Shown one piece after another: positions 43,246-54,912 of a stretch of 64,000 bases of DNA (the stretch's first letter is position 1; each line of letters starts with the position of its first letter). The stretch lies in the NCBI RefSeq assembly GCF_002224675.1, contig NZ_NMPZ01000005.1, positions 111,022 to 175,021 on the forward strand, in the 5' to 3' direction. This stretch comes from Segatella copri (GTDB lineage Bacteria; Bacteroidota; Bacteroidia; Bacteroidales; Bacteroidaceae). A program made the position numbers and the translations under genes. Under the pieces are notes generated by a model. The model did no database searches, was not told where the DNA came from, and saw only the letters and a list, made by a program, of their open reading frames with translations.

Positions 43246-43273
43246 AACATCCATTTACTAGCAATAGCATAAA

Positions 43274-43314
43274 AGTCCTTAACATATAGTACAATCCACT
43301 ATATGTTGAGGGCT
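43274..43314 (+). terminator. Hairpin terminator
   Basis: Arms AGTCCTTAACATATAGT (43274-43290) and ACTATATGTTGAGGGCT (43298-43314), 15 of 17 pairs plus wobbles, followed by a T-run. It terminates the hydrolase transcript. Confidence 0.85.
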
Positions 43315-43361
43315 TTTTATTTTTTTAGCAAAATAATTATGGCTATTTGTGGATAATTGTT

Positions 43362-43369
43362 TATTTTTG
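43362..43369 (+). promoter_or_regulatory. -7 promoter element (TATTTTTG) of the 63-aa gene
   Basis: TATTTTTG on the plus strand, ~95 bp upstream of the small gene, following the hydrolase terminator. Confidence 0.45.
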
Positions 43370-43463
43370 CATTGTCATTACGACAAAAGCATTATTAGAT
43401 AAATCATTAAGTAAGTTATAACAGAAAATATAAAATAACACATTAAACTTTACAACAAAACGA

Positions 43464-43655
43464 ATGATGACAATAGAAGAATACAGAGCTGCCATCTTAC
43501 AGGCACTGCTCGATGCTAAGAACGAAGACGGTACTCCTGCGCTCAGCGAGAAGGAAGCTACCGAGGCTCTCAATGGATTTACCGACGATGAGCTGCAAGA
43601 TGGTATCCTTTGGAATACACCTCAGGACGTGGCAGACATCATCCTCGAAGGTTAA
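43464..43655 (+). CDS. Small conserved-looking protein, 63 aa
   Basis: A 63-aa acidic, helical, soluble protein (MTIEEYRAAILQALLDAKNEDGTPALSEKEATEALNGFTDDELQDGILWNTPQDVADIILEG). I do not recognise a named family. The gene has its own promoter-like sequence, ordinary codon use and no overlap, so it is likely real. It stands alone between the hydrolase terminator and argS. The start could be either of two adjacent ATGs (43464 or 43467). Confidence 0.7.
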   Translation: MMTIEEYRAAILQALLDAKNEDGTPALSEKEATEALNGFTDDELQDGILWNTPQDVADIILEG

Positions 43656-43748
43656 GAGATACCAAGCAAGAGCCTACGCAGATGAGATATTTTTATGTAT
43701 TGTGCAAAGAAACAAGTCGTTTTCTTTGCACAATCCAATTATTATTTG

Positions 43749-43756
43749 TAAATTTG
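43749..43756 (+). promoter_or_regulatory. -7 promoter element (TAAATTTG) of argS
   Basis: TAAATTTG on the plus strand, 92 bp upstream of argS. The intervening leader is AT-rich and has no clear structure. Confidence 0.55.
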
Positions 43757-43848
43757 CAGCCGATTAAGCGATAAGGGTAACTATTTTCCCCTCATCGACA
43801 AGCTATAAATAAATAGATTTTTTACCGGTAAAAAAAGATATAAAGATA

Positions 43849-45669
43849 ATGAAGATAGAAAACGAAATCATCAGCTCTGTCATCGCGGCGGTGAAGGAGC
43901 TTTATGGTCAGGACGTACCTGAAAAGATGGTAGCCCTGCAGAAGACCAAGAGTAATTTCGAAGGTAACCTTACCCTCGTCGTATTCCCATTCCTCAAAAT
44001 GTCGAAGAAGACTCCTGAGAGAACTGCACTCGAGATTGGTGACTACCTGAAGGAGAACTGCGCTAACGTTATCGCAGACTTCAACGTGGTTAAGGGTTTC
44101 CTCAACCTTTCTATCGCTCCTGCCGCTTGGGTAGGACTCTTGAACACCATCAACGCTGACCCTAAGTTCGGCGAGAAGCCTGTTACTGAGAATAGCCCGC
44201 TCGTCATGATCGAGTACTCTTCTCCTAACACCAACAAGCCTCTCCACCTCGGTCACGTGCGCAACAACCTGCTCGGCTGGTCATTGGCTCAGATTATGGA
44301 GGCCAACGGCAACAAGGTTATCAAGACAAACATCGTTAACGACCGTGGTATCCACATCTGTAAATCTATGCTCGCCTGGCTCAAGTGGGGCAATGGCGAA
44401 ACTCCTGAAACTTCCGGCAAGAAGGGCGACCACCTCATCGGCGACTACTATGTAGCCTTCGACAAGCACTATCGTGAGGAAATCGCAGAGCTCAAGGCTC
44501 AGTACATGAAGGAGGGCATGGAAGAAGAAGCTGCCACAGAGAAAGCAAAGGCAGAGGCTCCATTGATCAAGGAGGCTCACGAAATGCTCGTGAAGTGGGA
44601 AAACAACGACCCTGAAGTTCGCGCTCTCTGGCAGAAGATGAACAGCTGGGTTTACGCTGGCTTCGATGAGACCTACAAGATGATGGGTGTAGGTTTCGAC
44701 AAGATATATTATGAGTCAAATACTTACCTCGAGGGTAAGAAGAAGGTAGAGGAAGGATTGGAGAAGGGTCTCTTCTTCCGCAAGGACGATAACTCTGTAT
44801 GGGCAGACCTCACCAACGAGGGTCTCGACCAGAAGCTCCTGCTCCGTTCTGACGGAACTTCTGTTTATATGACTCAGGACATCGGTACTGCCGACCTCCG
44901 CTTCAAGGACTTCCCTATCGACAAGATGATCTACGTAGTAGGTAACGAGCAGAACTACCACTTCCAGGTGCTCTCTATCCTGCTCGACCGTCTCGGCTTC
45001 AAGTGGGGTAAGGACTTGGTTCACTTCTCTTACGGAATGGTAGAGCTGCCTAACGGTAAGATGAAGAGCCGCGAGGGAACCGTAGTAGATGCAGATGACC
45101 TGATGGCAGAGATGATCAAGGATGCCCGACAGACAAGCGATGAGCTTGGCAAGTTCAAGGACATGAGCGAGGAAGAGCGCCAGGAGATTTCACGCATCGT
45201 GGGTCTCGGAGCGTTGAAGTACTTCATCCTCAAGGTAGATGCCCGCAAGAACATGCTCTTCAACCCAGAGGAGAGTATCGACTTCAACGGTAACACAGGT
45301 CCTTTCATCCAGTACACCTACGCTCGTATCCGCAGCATCATGCGTAAGGCTGCTGCCGAGGGTATCGAAATTCCTGCAGAGTTGGGCGCTGATGCTCCTA
45401 TCAACGAGAAGGAGATCGACCTCATCCAGAAAATGAACGACTTCGCTGCTGCCGTAGCCGATGCTGGCAACAACTACAACCCTGGTGGCATTGCCAACTA
45501 CTGCTACGAGCTGACCAAGGAGTTCAACCAGTTCTATCACGACTACAGCATCCTGAATGCTGAGAGCGAGGCAGAGAAGATTACCCGCCTGGTTCTCGCA
45601 GCCAATGTTGCCAAGATTCTGAAGAATGGTATGGCTCTGCTCGGCATCGAGGTTCCAGAAAGAATGTAA
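43849..45669 (+). CDS. argS: Arginyl-tRNA synthetase
   Basis: A 606-aa class I aminoacyl-tRNA synthetase that attaches arginine to tRNA-Arg in the cytoplasm. It has the arginyl-specific N-terminal domain (residues 1-110), the HIGH motif as HLGH in SPNTNKPLHLGHVRNNLLG, a KMSKS-like KMKSREG and the C-terminal DALR anticodon-binding domain ending MALLGIEVPERM. The length is normal for the family. It has its own promoter and is followed by two hairpins, so it is likely monocistronic. Confidence 0.97.
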   Translation: MKIENEIISSVIAAVKELYGQDVPEKMVALQKTKSNFEGNLTLVVFPFLKMSKKTPERTALEIGDYLKENCANVIADFNVVKGFLNLSIAPAAWVGLLNTINADPKFGEKPVTENSPLVMIEYSSPNTNKPLHLGHVRNNLLGWSLAQIMEANGNKVIKTNIVNDRGIHICKSMLAWLKWGNGETPETSGKKGDHLIGDYYVAFDKHYREEIAELKAQYMKEGMEEEAATEKAKAEAPLIKEAHEMLVKWENNDPEVRALWQKMNSWVYAGFDETYKMMGVGFDKIYYESNTYLEGKKKVEEGLEKGLFFRKDDNSVWADLTNEGLDQKLLLRSDGTSVYMTQDIGTADLRFKDFPIDKMIYVVGNEQNYHFQVLSILLDRLGFKWGKDLVHFSYGMVELPNGKMKSREGTVVDADDLMAEMIKDARQTSDELGKFKDMSEEERQEISRIVGLGALKYFILKVDARKNMLFNPEESIDFNGNTGPFIQYTYARIRSIMRKAAAEGIEIPAELGADAPINEKEIDLIQKMNDFAAAVADAGNNYNPGGIANYCYELTKEFNQFYHDYSILNAESEAEKITRLVLAANVAKILKNGMALLGIEVPERM

Positions 45670-45773
45670 AATTTTAGGTAATTAGAAGTTATCAGGAGTA
45701 TAGCACTCCTGAAAAACTTCTCAAGATATAATTAACCTACAATTTAAAAAATGAATATTGACTATTGACAAAT

Positions 45774-45813
45774 AATGAGCATCCCCAGAGCCAGACTTTG
45801 GGGCTTGCTCATT
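45774..45813 (+). terminator. Hairpin terminator
   Basis: Arms AATGAGCATCCCCA (45774-45787) and GGGGCTTGCTCATT (45800-45813), with one bulge, followed by TCTTTTTT. It lies ~105 bp beyond argS. A smaller hairpin with AGGAGT/ACTCCT arms is nearer the stop, at about 45691-45708. Confidence 0.75.
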
Positions 45814-45907
45814 TCTTTTTTATATAGGTCAGTAATACCAATACAGAACTCTCGTATGCGGTTCAGTAAAACACAAATCATCTATCAAATAAATAAAAGA
45901 AACGCAA

Positions 45908-46381
45908 ATGAGTAAAATGCCAGTAAATCCTCCTTCATGGAGAAACGATACAGTCTTGCCTTTGCCCAATGAGGTGAAGGCGAACGCCTGGGCTGTGGAT
46001 GCAGCCTGCTCCGGAAATCCCGGTCCGATGGAATATCAATGCATTGACCTTCAGACTGGTGCACAGGTTTTCCACTATGGTCCTATCCACGGCACCAACA
46101 ATATCGGCGAGTTCCTCGCCATCGTCCACGCCCTCGCTCTGATGGCCCAGAAAGGCATTACCGACAAGGTAATCTACAGCGACAGCGTAAATGCCCAGCT
46201 CTGGGTAAACAAGAAACAATGCAAGACCAAGCTGGAGCGCACTCCTCAAACCGAGCAGCTCTATCAGGTCATCGCACGTGCCGAAAACTGGCTCCGCACC
46301 CACCCCATCACCGTACCTATCTTTAAATGGGAAACGAAGAAATGGGGCGAGATTCCTGCCGATTTCGGAAGAAAAGGATAA
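45908..46381 (+). CDS. RNase H family protein
   Basis: A 157-aa protein with the RNase H fold and all four acidic residues in place: Asp in VDAACSGNPGPMEY, Glu in NIGEFLAIVHAL, Asp in IYSDSVNAQLWV and Asp in WGEIPADFGRKG. It would cleave the RNA strand of RNA-DNA hybrids. The sequence is closer to the compact bacterial RNase HI variants with the WxxxxWGEIPADF ending than to E. coli rnhA. It appears monocistronic. Confidence 0.9.
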   Translation: MSKMPVNPPSWRNDTVLPLPNEVKANAWAVDAACSGNPGPMEYQCIDLQTGAQVFHYGPIHGTNNIGEFLAIVHALALMAQKGITDKVIYSDSVNAQLWVNKKQCKTKLERTPQTEQLYQVIARAENWLRTHPITVPIFKWETKKWGEIPADFGRKG

Positions 46382-46474
46382 GACTTTTTACGTAAAACCG
46401 ATGTAACTGCGACAGTACTTACAAGCAACAGCGATAATACTTACAAGGCGCAAGCAGGCACCGGTCATCAATGA

Positions 46475-46505
46475 AGCCCCCAAAAGGACTGGGGCTGTTT
46501 ATTTC
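46475..46505 (+). terminator. Hairpin terminator
   Basis: Arms AGCCCC (46475-46480) and GGGGCT (46491-46496), followed by a T-rich stretch, beyond the RNase H gene. Confidence 0.65.
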
Positions 46506-46511
46506 TAACAG

Positions 46512-46740
46512 TATGGTTGAAACGGGCTGAAAGCCCAAAAGCTCCTAGCCCAGGGCATCGCCCTGGGTATAATAGCAATCAATAAGACGCCCAGTAAGGG
46601 CAAAAGCTTTGTTTACTGCATGGTTCTTTGAAAGCTTTTGCCCTTACAGGGCGACGGGTTTGCGTTCATAATTACCCAGGGCGATGCCCTGGGCTAGGAG
46701 CTTCTGCCCTTTCAGGGCGTATTGGGTAATTTCAACCATA
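46512..46740. repeat. Large palindromic intergenic repeat (family A, copy 2)
   Basis: About 229 bp. The outermost arms TATGGTTGAAA (46512-46522) and TTTCAACCATA (46730-46740) are perfect. Inside are GGGCTGAAAGCCC, AGCTCCTAGCCCAGGGC with its complement at ~46681-46702, and GGGCAAAAGCTTT with AAAGCTTTTGCCC. It is a sequence relative of 35781-35976, with changes mostly in loops or compensated in both arms. It occupies most of the RNase H to beta-galactosidase gap (46382-46879), which holds no gene. Confidence 0.87.
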
Positions 46741-46810
46741 CAGGTCGGTTTATTTTATCCTCCAAGATACGAAAATACAAAAATTATTTGGAGGTTTCAG
46801 GAATTAATCG

Positions 46811-46818
46811 TAAATTTG
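46811..46818 (+). promoter_or_regulatory. -7 promoter element (TAAATTTG) of the GH2 gene
   Basis: TAAATTTG on the plus strand, 61 bp upstream of the beta-galactosidase start, after the palindromic repeat. Confidence 0.6.
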
Positions 46819-46867
46819 CACCAAATCTAAACAGATTCATAACTAGCTAACTTGTAATTATTAATAA

Positions 46868-50173
<3,306 letters not shown>

Positions 50174-50198
50174 GGAAAAAGAATAAGATATAAAAAAA

Positions 50199-50236
50199 GT
50201 GGGTGCTACACGAATTGTTGTAGCACCCACCTTTTT
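50199..50236. terminator. Bidirectional hairpin terminator
   Basis: Perfect 12-bp arms GTGGGTGCTACA (50199-50210) and TGTAGCACCCAC (50219-50230), with A-run and T-run flanks. It serves the GH2 gene and the converging ribD operon. Confidence 0.88.
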
Positions 50237-50259
50237 TATATTGTATGATGTTTGAATGT

Positions 50260-50418
50260 TTAGTAATCCTGGATGTAACCCTTGGTAAACATATCATACG
50301 ACAGGGCTTCCAGTTCAGCGAGCGTCATGTGCTCCACAGAATGCTCTATCTTGCGAATCAACTCGTCTCGCTTGAAATCATCGTTATCGCTCAGGCGCGA
50401 TGTAAATCTATTGCTCAT
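50260..50418 (-). CDS. 52-aa small protein, translationally coupled to ribD
   Basis: On the minus strand a 52-aa frame runs MSNRFTSRLS...MTLAELEALSYDMFTKGYIQDY. Its ATG overlaps the ribD stop in an ATGA arrangement, so translation is coupled. The product is acidic and helical, with no membrane span. I do not recognise the family. The coupling and clean spacing to the terminator at 50199-50236 make it a real gene candidate. Confidence 0.65.
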   Translation of the reverse strand: MSNRFTSRLSDNDDFKRDELIRKIEHSVEHMTLAELEALSYDMFTKGYIQDY

Positions 50419-51452
50419 ACTCGTTCGTAATTATTTATTATATTATTATCATACACCTCATGGTTGATTAACCGGATGTTATGAGGAAGCTTTGGTGCTG
50501 CTGTTCCGGCAGTTACCACGTTTTCCACAGATGTGGATAAAGATGTTTCTACCCTGATTTCATCCCATAATCCGGCATCGAGGAAAGCCTGATGGGTGAT
50601 GGCACCACCTTCTACTATCAGCGATTGCACCTTATTATTATATAGGTACTGCATCATCTGCTTCAATACCTCTTCCTTACCCTTGGAGAAATCCAAACCC
50701 TCGAAACAAGGATGATGGCGGTCGATGACCAGTCGCATCGGATCCTTGCCGCTCCAGTCTCTTACGTTGAGCTGGCTATGGTCACGCTCATCGGTGATTC
50801 TACCCACCAGGATGGCATCGTTCTCGGCACGAAGCTTATGCGAAAGCATCTTGGTAAAAGGCGACGAAATCGCCATTCCCTGATAATTATTATCCAGAAA
50901 ACCATTCGCAGTCTGCGCCCATTTCAGGATGATGTATGGTCGCTGATGGGTATTGAAGGTGATGAAGCGCTTGTTCAGTTCGAGGCATTCCGACTCCAGA
51001 ACGCCTACTGTTACCTCGATTCCTGCCTCGCGAATCTTCTGGATTCCACGCCCCTGAACCTTGGCAAAAGGATCCACGCAGCCACAGACACATCTCCTTA
51101 CACCTTTTCTTACGATAAGGTCGGCACAAGGAGGCGTCTTGCCATAATGAGAACAGGGTTCGAGACTCACGTAGATGGTGGCTTCCTTCAGCAGATGCTC
51201 ATCTTCGGGCTTCACAGAAGCAAAGGCATTGACTTCAGCGTGCCCCTCACCACATCTTACATGATAGCCCTCTCCGATGATTCTGCCCTCTTCGCTCACG
51301 ATGACGGCGCCCACCATCGGATTAGGCTTCGCATTCTGCCTACCGTTCTTCGCCAACTGCAGGCAGCGGCGCATGAACATTTCATCTATCTCCTGCTGGC
51401 AAAGCGGTTCGCCCGTCAGCGGATTCTGAAAAGATACTTTATTTTGTTCCAT
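50415..51452 (-). CDS. ribD: RibD: pyrimidine deaminase/reductase of riboflavin synthesis
   Basis: A 345-aa bifunctional enzyme. The N-terminal deaminase domain has the zinc motif HAEVNAF and PCSHYGKTPPCADL. The C-terminal reductase domain (from ~residue 170) has the strand and NADPH-site motifs (YIILKWAQTANGFLDN, AILVGRITDERDHSQLNVRDW). It converts the GTP-derived diaminopyrimidine to ribitylaminopyrimidine phosphate in two steps. A 52-aa gene follows with ATGA coupling. It is divergent from prmC, with a 107-bp gap. Confidence 0.96.
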   Translation of the reverse strand: MEQNKVSFQNPLTGEPLCQQEIDEMFMRRCLQLAKNGRQNAKPNPMVGAVIVSEEGRIIGEGYHVRCGEGHAEVNAFASVKPEDEHLLKEATIYVSLEPCSHYGKTPPCADLIVRKGVRRCVCGCVDPFAKVQGRGIQKIREAGIEVTVGVLESECLELNKRFITFNTHQRPYIILKWAQTANGFLDNNYQGMAISSPFTKMLSHKLRAENDAILVGRITDERDHSQLNVRDWSGKDPMRLVIDRHHPCFEGLDFSKGKEEVLKQMMQYLYNNKVQSLIVEGGAITHQAFLDAGLWDEIRVETSLSTSVENVVTAGTAAPKLPHNIRLINHEVYDNNIINNYERV

Positions 51453-51498
51453 ATCCTATTTTTCTTCGTTTTTCTTACTCATTTTCGATAAAATGTCG

Positions 51499-51506
51499 TA
51501 CCTTTG
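51499..51506 (+). promoter_or_regulatory. -7 promoter element (TACCTTTG) of prmC
   Basis: TACCTTTG on the plus strand, 53 bp upstream of the prmC start. The leader contains a direct repeat of CAACAAGCAATATCAA. Confidence 0.6.
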
Positions 51507-51559
51507 CTCTCAAATCAAATTGCAACAAGCAATATCAAATCGCAACAAGCAATATCAAG

Positions 51560-52594
51560 ATGAAAACGTATCAGCAACTTTGGCAATCCCTCACCCCACT
51601 TTATGATGCTGGCGAAGCACAGGCTATCGTCCGCACCGTGCTTGATGTGAAGTACGGAATGACTCTGACCGACATTATCGGCGGCAAAGTTAATGAATTA
51701 TCCGCAGACGAGGGCAAAAAACTCGAAGAAATTGTCTATAGACTGCAAAAAGGCGAGCCAGTGCAGTACGTGCTGGGGCAGACCGACTTTGCAGGAAGAA
51801 CCTTCCATGTAGAGCCGGGCGTGCTCATCCCAAGACCAGAGACCGCCGAGCTTTGCCAATGGATTGCGGAAACACAGAACGAGAACTTGAAAAAAGAAGA
51901 GGCAATTATCAGAGAAGAATTTAACATCAGCCCTGACGTTGCCCTTGAAGACGTAAACTTGTTTGAGGGAAAAGGATGGTTCAAACGCAAATATTCACGT
52001 TTGAGATTCCTCATCAAAATGGTACATTGTTATAAAAAAGCTAGACATACTAAACTAGCCTCTCCTCGACCAAGAATCATGGATCTCTGTACCGGCTCTG
52101 GCTGTATTGCCATTACCATAAGCCTTGACATTCCAGATTCAGAAGTATTAGGAATAGACATTTCCGACTCTGCCTGCAATGTTGCCACAAAGAATGCCAA
52201 GCAGTTAGCGTCCAAAGCTATCTTCAAAAATGTCGATATCTTTGACTTGCTTGAAATGTGTAAAACAAACAGAGAAGAACATTTTAAAGCAGACATCATC
52301 GTGAGCAATCCTCCTTATATCTGCGAAAAGGAGAAAGCAGATATGGAGAAAAACGTCCTTGATTACGAGCCCGATCTCGCCCTCTTTGTTCCCGATGAAG
52401 ATCCACTGAAGTTCTATCGAGCTATCGCCGAGTTCGCTTCAACAGAATTGCGAAGCTGGGGCATGCTCTATTTCGAAATCAACCCTCTTTACGAAAAGGA
52501 GACAAGAGAAATGCTCGAAGGATTTGGCTTCAAGAATATTGAAACCAAAGAAGATGCTTTCGGAAAGAAGAGAATGATGCGAGCTATGAAATAG
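51560..52594 (+). CDS. prmC: Release-factor glutamine methyltransferase PrmC with ~65-aa insertion
   Basis: A 344-aa SAM-dependent methyltransferase that methylates the GGQ glutamine of release factors. The N-terminal domain ends in LIPRPETAEL (89-98), the SAM motif is DLCTGSGCIAITIS (175-188), and the catalytic motif is SNPPYI (249-254). In most homologs the PRPET and SAM motifs are ~25 residues apart. Here they are separated by a charged insertion (residues ~104-171, NLKKEEAIIREEFNISPDV...FKRKYSRLRFLIKMVHCYKKA). The insertion could be an acquired surface loop. It is followed by a composite REP cluster. Confidence 0.93.
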   Translation: MKTYQQLWQSLTPLYDAGEAQAIVRTVLDVKYGMTLTDIIGGKVNELSADEGKKLEEIVYRLQKGEPVQYVLGQTDFAGRTFHVEPGVLIPRPETAELCQWIAETQNENLKKEEAIIREEFNISPDVALEDVNLFEGKGWFKRKYSRLRFLIKMVHCYKKARHTKLASPRPRIMDLCTGSGCIAITISLDIPDSEVLGIDISDSACNVATKNAKQLASKAIFKNVDIFDLLEMCKTNREEHFKADIIVSNPPYICEKEKADMEKNVLDYEPDLALFVPDEDPLKFYRAIAEFASTELRSWGMLYFEINPLYEKETREMLEGFGFKNIETKEDAFGKKRMMRAMK

Positions 52595-52606
52595 TCTATT
52601 AGATAA

Positions 52607-52812
52607 GCGGATTGCAAATCCGCAAAATAATAGGGTCGAACATTTTTTGACGCCGGATTGCAAATCCGGCGGAACGCCTAACGGAAGACAACGCCTAACG
52701 GAAGACAACGCCTGGTGATTCCAGAAAATCCACCGCCAGGCGTCCCTGCGGATTTGCAATCCGCAGTAAAAAAAGGTTCGACCTATCAAAACCGGAGGAT
52801 TTGTAATCCTCC
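52607..52812. repeat. Composite REP-like cluster (four palindromes)
   Basis: Palindromes at 52607-52623, 52652-52670, 52747-52765 and 52794-52812 carry the core GGATTTGCAATCC or its reverse form GGATTGCAAATCC. Between them are two 17-bp units of AACGCCTAACGGAAGAC, an imperfect hairpin with GCCTGGTG/CACCGCCAGGC, and inverted copies of the GGTTCGACC linker seen at 271-288. It lies between prmC and recX and may act as a transcript-end or mobile repeat. Confidence 0.85.
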
Positions 52813-52832
52813 CAATAAAACATAAATGCATT

Positions 52833-53363
52833 ATGGAATATTATAACAACTCCAAGCGCCCCAAGAAGCCGATGACAGAGCAGCAGGCACTCCTGAAGCT
52901 CACCACTCTCTGCACACAAGCCGAACATTGCTCGCAGGAAATGCTCGACAAGATGAAGAAGTGGGAACTCCCAGAGGATGCCATCGCCCGAAATATGGAA
53001 TTCCTGACCCAGAAGAAATTCATCGATGACGAGCGATTCACCCGCTTCTTTATCAACGACAAGATAAAATACAACAAATGGGGCCGCAGGAAAGTGGAAC
53101 AGGCGCTCTGGATGAAGCACATCCCGAAGGAAATCTCCGACCCAATCTTCGAAGAAATCGAGGACGACATGTATTTGGAAACCCTCCTTCCTCTCCTAAA
53201 AAACAAATACAAAAACATCAAAGCCAAAAACGACTACGAACGCTCGATGAAACTCATCCGCTTCGCCCTCGGCAGAGGCTATAGTATGGATGTAATTCAC
53301 AAATGCATCGACAAAATGAAAGAAGAAGATCTGGGAGACATCGATTTCGAAGACGACTTCTAA
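52833..53363 (+). CDS. recX: RecX family regulatory protein
   Basis: A 176-aa protein with the RecX helical repeats (ALLKLTTLCTQAEHCSQEMLDKMKKWELPEDAIARNMEFLTQKKFIDDERFTRFFINDKIKYNKWGRRKVEQALWMK) and an acidic C-terminus. RecX proteins bind RecA filaments and modulate recombination. The spacing of the three tandem three-helix repeats fits the family. It stands alone from recA. Confidence 0.9.
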   Translation: MEYYNNSKRPKKPMTEQQALLKLTTLCTQAEHCSQEMLDKMKKWELPEDAIARNMEFLTQKKFIDDERFTRFFINDKIKYNKWGRRKVEQALWMKHIPKEISDPIFEEIEDDMYLETLLPLLKNKYKNIKAKNDYERSMKLIRFALGRGYSMDVIHKCIDKMKEEDLGDIDFEDDF

Positions 53364-53439
53364 AGGTTTAAATTCAAAGTAAACATTAGAAGCTAATCAT
53401 AAAGTTCAATGTTCAAATTTCAAAGTTCAAAGTAACGAC

Positions 53440-54168
53440 ATGAAGCTCAGCCTGTTAGGAAACATCATAGATTTTCTCTTTCCCCGTTACTGTGCCATCT
53501 GCGATGAGCGACTGTTGGGCACAGAGGAGATGCTATGCGCCACCTGTCTCCAGGACCTCCCGATTACCCCAACCTGGGAAGCCCCCTATGAGAACAATAT
53601 GGCTAAGATGTTCTGGGGGCGCATTCCTATCGAAAAATGCGCCGCCCTCTTCTATTATCACAGCCACTCCAATCCAAGTTACATCATCTACAAACTGAAA
53701 TACCATCATCGTCCAGATACCGGAAACTATCTGGGCAGACTCATCGCCAGCAAAGGTATCGAATCAGACTTCTTCAAGGATATAGATGCCATCATCCCTA
53801 TCCCCATCACGAAGTCAAGAAGGAAGACCCGCGGCTATAATCAGAGCGAGGAAATAGCCAGAGGAATACAGGAAAGAACCCATCTCCCCATTATCACAGA
53901 TGCCATCCGACGAGTAACCTTCACCGAAAGTCAAACCCATAAGGACAGATGGCAGCGACTGGAAAACGTAAAGCATGTATTCCAGCTATCAGATACCTAT
54001 CACGACAAAGACGGCAAACATCCCATCACCGATCTTGCCGGCAAGCATCTGCTTATCGTAGATGACGTCTGCACCACAGGCGCCACCCTCATCTCCTGCT
54101 GCGAAGAACTGCAGAAGGCAGGCAAGATGAAATTCAGCATCACCACCATCGGATGGACACACGATTAA
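53440..54168 (+). CDS. ComF-family phosphoribosyltransferase-like protein
   Basis: A 242-aa protein with an N-terminal zinc-finger segment (CAICDERLLGTEEMLCATC) and a phosphoribosyltransferase-like domain with RRKTRGYNQSEEIARG and the PRPP-loop motif LLIVDDVCTTGATL. It is homologous to ComFC/GntX proteins linked to DNA uptake, although its biochemical activity is unknown. It is 76 bp after recX, possibly cotranscribed, and 94 bp before pyrE. Confidence 0.88.
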   Translation: MKLSLLGNIIDFLFPRYCAICDERLLGTEEMLCATCLQDLPITPTWEAPYENNMAKMFWGRIPIEKCAALFYYHSHSNPSYIIYKLKYHHRPDTGNYLGRLIASKGIESDFFKDIDAIIPIPITKSRRKTRGYNQSEEIARGIQERTHLPIITDAIRRVTFTESQTHKDRWQRLENVKHVFQLSDTYHDKDGKHPITDLAGKHLLIVDDVCTTGATLISCCEELQKAGKMKFSITTIGWTHD

Positions 54169-54217
54169 AAATCTATAATTAATAAGCCATTTATGATGAT
54201 TAATCATTTTTTTGTCG

Positions 54218-54225
54218 TACCTTTG
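54218..54225 (+). promoter_or_regulatory. -7 promoter element (TACCTTTG) of pyrE
   Basis: TACCTTTG on the plus strand, 37 bp upstream of pyrE. Confidence 0.6.
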
Positions 54226-54262
54226 CAGATATAAATTATAATTATTTAATCCTTATAGAATT

Positions 54263-54895
54263 ATGGACAAGCTAAAGAAAGAATTCGCATCTAAGTTATT
54301 GAAGGTTAAGGCTATCAAATTGCAGCCTAACGATCCTTTCACTTGGGCTTCTGGTTGGAAGTCTCCTTTCTATTGTGACAACCGCAAGACCCTCTCTTTC
54401 CCAGAACTCCGCAACTATGTGAAGCTCGAACTCGTACACGCCATCCTGGAGCAGTTCCCAGAGGCTGACGCTGTTGCAGGTGTAGCTACTGGCGCTATTG
54501 CACAGGGTGCATTGGTGGCTGACGAATTGAACTTGCCTTTCGTTTACGTTCGTTCTAAACCAAAGGATCACGGTATGCAGAACCTCATCGAAGGTGAGCT
54601 CGATCCTAAGGCTAAGGTTGTTGTTGTAGAGGATTTGATTTCTACAGGCGGCAGCTCACTCAAGGCTGTAGAGGCTCTTCGCAAGAACGGCAACGAGATT
54701 GTAGGTATGGTAGCTAGCTACACTTACGGTTTCCCAGTAGCAGAGAAGGCTTTCGCTGATGCTAACGTGAAGTTGGTTACTCTTACAGACTACGAGCACG
54801 TGGTAGAAGAGGCTCTCGAGACTGGTTACATCAAGCAGGAAGACGTAGAGTTGCTCCACGAGTGGCGCAAGGATCCAGCTAACTGGAAGAAGTAA
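54263..54895 (+). CDS. pyrE: Orotate phosphoribosyltransferase
   Basis: A 210-aa type I phosphoribosyltransferase that makes orotidine 5'-phosphate from orotate and PRPP in pyrimidine synthesis. The PRPP loop is VVVVEDLISTGGSSLKAVEAL, and the catalytic-loop Lys-Asp is in YVRSKPKDHGMQNLIEG. The length is normal. It is the first of a probable operon with the START-like gene 17 bp after its stop and argH. Confidence 0.96.
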   Translation: MDKLKKEFASKLLKVKAIKLQPNDPFTWASGWKSPFYCDNRKTLSFPELRNYVKLELVHAILEQFPEADAVAGVATGAIAQGALVADELNLPFVYVRSKPKDHGMQNLIEGELDPKAKVVVVEDLISTGGSSLKAVEALRKNGNEIVGMVASYTYGFPVAEKAFADANVKLVTLTDYEHVVEEALETGYIKQEDVELLHEWRKDPANWKK

Positions 54896-54912
54896 TTTTT
54901 TACCCATCAATA

